From assembly GCA_038209555.1 (NCBI GenBank), contig JBBQXP010000001.1, positions 62,001-126,000 of the forward strand: 64,000 nucleotides of DNA. Reading direction: 5' to 3'. A program made the position numbers and the translations under genes. The stretch comes from DASQGA01 sp038209555 (GTDB lineage Bacteria > Actinomycetota > Thermoleophilia > Gaiellales > Gaiellaceae). The notes under the pieces were generated by a model. That model saw nothing but the letters and a program-made list of their open reading frames with translations. It made no database searches and had not been told where the DNA came from. Positions 60,391 through 64,000 of the stretch are shown one piece after another (the stretch's first letter is position 1; every line of letters begins with the position of its first letter).

Positions 60391-61340
60391 GCGCCGACGA
60401 TGAAGACGGGGGTGCCAGTATCCACGCTCGTGAAGAGCGACTCTGCGTCCGGGATCCTCATCCGGATGCACCCGTGCGAGGCCGAGTAGCCGATCGAGGC
60501 GGCGTCGGGGGTCCCGTGGATCCCGACCCCGGGCGCGGTGAGGCCCATCCAGCGCGTGCCGAGCGGATTGCCGGGTCCGGGTGGGATCGGCTTCGCGTCC
60601 TTCGCCCACTCGCTGTCCGGAGGCAGCCACCACGGGTTCCGCTGCATGGTGACGATCTCGAAGGTGCCGAGTGGCGTCGGGTACTTCGACTGTCCGGTCG
60701 CGACGCCGAAGGTGCGCACGAGTGAGTGGCCGTCGTAGAGCGAGAGCCGGTTGGAGCCCCGGCGGATCACGATGATCGGCCCGTAGTTCGTGCTGGTCAG
60801 CTTGGGCTGGATCGGCTCGAGCGGCAGGGCGATCTGCGCGCCTCTCCACGTCGATCGCAGGGCCTGCACGATGTGGCGAACGAGCGTCTTCTTGGCCACC
60901 TCCTGGCCTGGCTTCGCCTCGGTGAAGGACGGAGCCAGCTTGGAGAGACCGACGAGTTTCGCGTCGACCGCCGGCCGGTGGTACTTCCGGTCGAGCCGGG
61001 CGGCGAAGCGGCGGACGGCAGCGCGGTCGACCTCGACTCGAAGCTGGATCTTCTGTCCGCGCTTCGCGTGGACGGCGCGCACGATCGCGTCCTGGATCGT
61101 CGTGCTCGCGCCGAGCGTGGCCGGTGACGCGTGCCAGATCTTGTCGTTGTGGAAGACGCGGATCGGCTCGTCGAAGCGAGCTTCCACCTTGGCGCGGGCG
61201 GGCTCGAAGGTCAGCCCTCCGACCGTTACGCCTCCGACTGTGACGCCGTGCGGGATCTGCGGCAGCGGGACGCCTGCGGCGGGCACGGCGGCGCCGAACG
61301 CACTGGCAACGAGGATCGTGGCGAGAATCCGGTGGACCAC
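60387..61340 (-). CDS. L,D-transpeptidase (YkuD domain)
   Basis: Exported 317-residue enzyme making 3-3 cross-links in peptidoglycan. It has a signal peptide ('ILATILVASAFGAAVPAAG'), a tandem 'GVTVGG' repeat, a peptidoglycan-binding-like region, and a YkuD domain with 'GVGIHGTPDAASIGYSASHG' followed by the catalytic cysteine in HGCIRM (Cys291). GTG start. The stop overlaps the proposed CTG start of the AlkZ-like gene. Confidence 0.93.
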   Translation of the reverse strand: MVHRILATILVASAFGAAVPAAGVPLPQIPHGVTVGGVTVGGLTFEPARAKVEARFDEPIRVFHNDKIWHASPATLGASTTIQDAIVRAVHAKRGQKIQLRVEVDRAAVRRFAARLDRKYHRPAVDAKLVGLSKLAPSFTEAKPGQEVAKKTLVRHIVQALRSTWRGAQIALPLEPIQPKLTSTNYGPIIVIRRGSNRLSLYDGHSLVRTFGVATGQSKYPTPLGTFEIVTMQRNPWWLPPDSEWAKDAKPIPPGPGNPLGTRWMGLTAPGVGIHGTPDAASIGYSASHGCIRMRIPDAESLFTSVDTGTPVFIVGA

Positions 61341-61408
61341 ACTGGCATGGTAGGCAGAAACTTTGCCGCCCCGAAGTGGCGCAATCCGTAGAGCTCCAAA
61401 GCCGGTCG

Positions 61409-62250
61409 TCAGACCTCGCGGTAGCGAGCGCGCGCGAGGCAGAAGACGCCATAGGCGAGGAGCCCCGCTGCGACGAGCCCGAGCAGGGCATCGCCGTACG
61501 AGTGCGATGCAAGCTTCTGCAGGGCGCCGTCGATCCCGATCGCCTCGTCCGGGTCGTAGTCGAGCGCCGCCTTGACGAGGAAGACACCGACGAGGCCGAA
61601 GACGATTCCCCGCGCCACGTGTCCGACCAGACCCGTCCGCCGAATCCAGCGGCGGCCGGCCTCGTTCATCTCCTCCGTCTTCATGTCCTTGAGGAAGCGG
61701 TACGACAGGCCCTTGTAGACGTTCCAGAGCCCGTAGCCCAGGACTCCGAGGCCGACGGCAGTCACGAGCGCGACGCCGCCGGGCCAGTCGAGCACCACTG
61801 CAGCTGCCTTGCCCTGCTTGTTGCCGCCGCCCGAGCTGCCCGCATCGAGGACGATCGAGACGGCAGTCCAGCAGAGGCTTGCGTAGACCAGTCCGCGCGC
61901 TGCGTAGACAAGGCGCTTGCCGGCCCTACGTCCTCGCCGTGCTCGACCTTCTCGCCGAGCGCCGCAATGACGAAACGCCAGAGAGCGTAGCCGCCGAGGC
62001 CGATCGCGAGCAGCACGAGCAACCACTTCCCCCAACTTTCGCTCGCGAGCGTCCGGAGGGCGCCGTGCTGGTCGGTTGTCTTGCCGCCCTGATCGAGGGC
62101 GACGCCGATCGCGAGCACGGCGACGATGCCGTAGAGGAGGCCCTGGGCGACCATCCCGAAGCGGGCGAGCCACTCCACCCACGGACTGCGGGCGGCTTGC
62201 CTGGCCTTTCGTCCGGGGGCCGAGGCGTCGAGAGTCGTGTCCCAGGCCAT
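61409..62250 (-). pseudogene. DUF1206-family membrane protein, frameshifted
   Basis: Two overlapping frames together give one protein of about 280 residues with six TM helices in three repeats. The first part is 'MAWDTTLDASAPGRKARQ' to 'ALGEKVEHGEDVG' (frame from 62250), the second 'AGKRLVYAARGLVYASLCW' to 'FCLARARYREV' (frame ending 61409). They switch near 61925-61935, where one base seems missing. Either a real frameshift or an assembly error. The three repeats are typical of DUF1206; function unknown. Confidence 0.8.
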
Positions 62251-62295
62251 GCCCCGGTCTAGCCAGGAGCAGCCGCGCCCAACCCAGGCGCGCGG

Positions 62296-62550
62296 CTACT
62301 CGCGGATCTCGAGCGTCCGAACCCCTCCAAGGTCGATCCATGTGCGACCGGGTGCGCGCACGATGCGAAAAAGGACGCTCGAGCACGTCCGGCAGCGGAC
62401 AACTGTTCCAGGCGCACGCAGGTAGACCACTACTTCGGCGATGGGACCGATCGCCCCGCACGCTCTGCATACCACCGTCGAGACGGTCATCTCGATGCCA
62501 AAGATCTCGAGAAGCTCGCCTCCGATCGCGTTTCCGTCCAGGTCAATCAT
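62296..62550 (-). CDS. DUF6510-like small zinc-binding protein
   Basis: An 84-residue protein with 'DGNAIGGELLEIFGIEMT', and two CxxC pairs ('CRACGAIGP', 'CRTCSSVL'), matching the layout of DUF6510 proteins. Function unknown. Its ATG begins 1 nt after the end TA of repeat copy C. Located downstream of the flavin reductase gene on the same strand, so probably one operon before the element was inserted. Confidence 0.82.
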   Translation of the reverse strand: MIDLDGNAIGGELLEIFGIEMTVSTVVCRACGAIGPIAEVVVYLRAPGTVVRCRTCSSVLFRIVRAPGRTWIDLGGVRTLEIRE

Positions 62551-62551
62551 C

Positions 62552-62712
62552 TAGATGGTTGGTCGGTAATTGGCGTGCCCGCGGGGGCGGGCCAGACCAA
62601 GCCAGGGTGTGCCATCGCCCGTAGGCAAGGCTAGAAGCCTTGACAAGGGTGAGGGTGGGCGCCGTGTCTGGGCCGCCATCCGAGGGTGTGGTAATTGTCG
62701 ATCAAACATCTA
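62552..62712 (-). repeat. MITE-like palindromic element, copy C (inverted)
   Basis: 161 bp, same family as copies A and B but on the minus strand; lacks 6 bp of the left arm. Central stem CAAGGCT / AGCCTTG at 62626-62642. In the direction of the genes, its 5' TAG is the stop codon of the flavin reductase gene and the DUF6510-like ATG follows 1 nt after the 3' TA. Confidence 0.9.
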
Positions 62713-63456
62713 ACCACCGGTCGCTCCGAAGCGCTCTGTCCTGATGCTCGCCGGCGCGTACCCGACCTCGACGAGCGCATCGGCCGCCGTCTCGACGAAC
62801 GACGTCGGCCCGCACACGAACGCCCGGGCCGCCCTCTCGGGCGGCCAGGCAACCTCGCCTAGCATTTCGACGTCCAGGCGACGGGCGTACCCGGCCCAGC
62901 CGGGCGGCTGCGAGCGAGTCAGCGTGTGGACGACCTCGACCCTCGTATCCTCGGCCAAGCGCTCGAGCTCATCCTGGTAGATCACGTCCTCCCAGGCACG
63001 CGACGAGTAGAGAAGCCGTGCCGGCACATCGCTCCCGGACGCCGCGCGGTGGCGGAGCATCGCCATGAGCGGGACGACGCCCGAGCCGCCGGCGACCAGC
63101 AGCAGGGGGCAGTCCGTCGAGGCCTCCCAGACGAAGTACCCGCCGATCGGACCGCGGATCTCCAGTCCGTCGCCGGCCCGAAGCTCGTCGGCAAGGTAAG
63201 GCGACACCTCGCCGTCGTCGAGGCGCTCGACCGTGATTGCGAGAGGCTCCCCCGGCGCCGAGGCGATCGAGTAGCTTCGCTGCGCCTGATAGCCGTCCTC
63301 GGCGGTCAGGCGCACGTCGAGGTGCTGGCCGGCCCGGTGTCCCGGCCAGGCCGGCGCGTCGAGGACGATCGTGACCACGCGTGCGGTCTCCCGAACGGAG
63401 TCCGTGACCTCGGCGACCTGCCACGTCAGTCGCCCCAGTACCGCTGTTCCTGCCAC
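62710..63456 (-). CDS. FAD/NAD(P)-binding ferredoxin reductase-type oxidoreductase
   Basis: A 248-residue flavoprotein reductase with the FAD motif 'RSYSIASAPGE' and the NAD(P) region 'LLLVAGGSGVVPLMAMLRH', ending 'FVCGPTSFVETAADALVEVG'. The C-terminal 2Fe-2S domain of oxygenase reductases is absent. The GTG at 63456 overlaps the preceding molybdoenzyme gene by 31 bp, so the two form an electron-transfer pair. The stop TAG is the first triplet of repeat copy C. Confidence 0.9.
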   Translation of the reverse strand: MAGTAVLGRLTWQVAEVTDSVRETARVVTIVLDAPAWPGHRAGQHLDVRLTAEDGYQAQRSYSIASAPGEPLAITVERLDDGEVSPYLADELRAGDGLEIRGPIGGYFVWEASTDCPLLLVAGGSGVVPLMAMLRHRAASGSDVPARLLYSSRAWEDVIYQDELERLAEDTRVEVVHTLTRSQPPGWAGYARRLDVEMLGEVAWPPERAARAFVCGPTSFVETAADALVEVGYAPASIRTERFGATGG

Positions 63457-64000
63457 GGATCGCCACGAAGATGGTAGCCGTTCGACTCCCAGAAGCCAGG
63501 TTCGTCCTCGTCCCGAAGCGCGAGGCCGCGCACCCATTTAGCGCTCTTCCAGAAGTAGAGATGCGGGACGAGGAGTCGTGCCGGTCCTCCGTGCTCAGGC
63601 TCGAGAGGCTCCCCGTTGAACGTGTAGGCGACCCACGCCTTGCCGTCGGTCACGTCCTCAAGCGGCAGGTTCGTCGTGTAGTCGCCGTCGCAGAACGCCA
63701 CCACGTACGAGGCGTCGTGGTCCCCTCGGGCGAGCAGCGTGTCGACCGAGACTCCCTCCCAGGTCGTGTCGAGTTTCGACCACTTCGTGACGCAGTGGAT
63801 GTCCTTCGTGATCGGCTCGCTCGGAAGATCCTGAAACTCTTCCCAGGTCCAGGTGACAGGCTCGGCGCCGCCCTGGATCGAGAACGTCCAGTCGTCGAGC
63901 GGCGTCCGGGGCGTCGGGCCGGCCGAGAGGACTGGGAAGTCGTCGACGAGGTACTGACCGGGGGGAATCCGGTCGCCCTGACCGTCGTCCCGTCGCCGGC
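63426..64000 (-). CDS. sulfite-oxidase-like molybdopterin oxidoreductase (5' truncated)
   Basis: C-terminal 191 codons of a molybdopterin enzyme; the start is outside the window. The cofactor-ligating cysteine is in 'DIHCVTKW' (codon 63792-63794). 'EHGGPARLLVPHLYFWKSAK' is another family block. No signal peptide can be judged. Together with the adjacent flavin reductase it probably takes electrons from NAD(P)H to reduce an oxidised substrate (for example a sulfoxide), or runs the other way. The substrate is unknown. Confidence 0.88.
   Translation of the reverse strand, partial: RRRDDGQGDRIPPGQYLVDDFPVLSAGPTPRTPLDDWTFSIQGGAEPVTWTWEEFQDLPSEPITKDIHCVTKWSKLDTTWEGVSVDTLLARGDHDASYVVAFCDGDYTTNLPLEDVTDGKAWVAYTFNGEPLEPEHGGPARLLVPHLYFWKSAKWVRGLALRDEDEPGFWESNGYHLRGDPWQEQRYWGD

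Noticed and set aside
58993..60489. Long plus-strand open frame (498 codons) opposite the AlkZ-like gene
   Set aside because: Antisense shadow; the minus-strand translation has conserved family blocks, the plus one does not.
1..64000. CRISPR array, prophage, toxin-antitoxin or complete insertion sequence
   Set aside because: No regularly spaced repeats, phage structural genes, transposase or paired toxin-antitoxin frames were seen on either strand.

Overview
The window is a high-GC chromosomal segment that is almost completely coding on both strands. Its features point to a deep-branching actinobacterium, most likely class Thermoleophilia (Gaiellales/Solirubrobacterales). The evidence is the composition, the dcw gene order ending in ftsQ-ftsZ without ftsA, a single-chain PafB-PafC-type WYL regulator, a split glycine decarboxylase (gcvPA/gcvPB), DUF6510-like and DUF1206-like genes, and many genes with a TAnnnT hexamer 6-10 nt before the start codon (leaderless-type promoters). 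The taxonomic call is inference. No rRNA, tRNA, CRISPR array, prophage or transposase gene was seen, and no gene-free stretch exceeds 300 bp.

Layout. 1-7.7 kb: a truncated GGDEF-EAL protein, an MFS exporter, a quinone-oxidoreductase-like enzyme, queG and a GAF sensor kinase. 7.7-10.8 kb: the PafBC-like fusion divergent from dinB. 10.9-18.7 kb: small zinc-ribbon and SPOR proteins, an aldehyde dehydrogenase divergent from a 3-hydroxyacyl-CoA dehydrogenase, a haem peroxidase, pdxH and a secreted protein of unknown function. 18.7-20.9 kb: an OmpR-type two-component system. 21.4-27.1 kb: queA, tgt, yajC and a fused secDF. 27.2-35.9 kb: an ABC1/UbiB kinase, a VOC dioxygenase, an orphan degenerate response regulator, an HhH-GPD DNA glycosylase, a cupin, a DUF192 lipoprotein, an ECF-type sigma factor coupled to ogt, and a PfkB kinase.

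36.0-51.7 kb is a complete dcw cluster: mraZ, rsmH, ftsL, ftsI, murE, murF, mraY, [antisense metallophosphoesterase], murD, ftsW, murG, murC, murB, ftsQ, ftsZ. It starts at four GTGG boxes spaced exactly 10 bp apart (likely MraZ operator). ftsZ also has its own consensus-like promoter. 51.9-57.8 kb carries a beta-eliminating lyase and the glycine cleavage genes gcvT, gcvH, gcvPA and gcvPB. 57.9-64.0 kb carries a hydrolase, a GST, an AlkZ/YcaQ-like protein, an L,D-transpeptidase, a frameshifted DUF1206 gene, a DUF6510-like protein, and a flavin reductase followed by a sulfite-oxidase-like molybdoenzyme cut by the window end.

The most unusual signal is a family of about 161-167 bp non-coding palindromic elements (MITE-like, TA-flanked). 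There are three full copies, at 54769-54935, 57767-57933 and 62552-62712, and at least three solo ends. All three full copies fill the gap between two co-directional genes in the same polarity, with the upstream stop codon formed by or touching the 5' end and the downstream start codon 0-2 nt after the 3' end. Removing each copy conceptually restores a tight operon junction.
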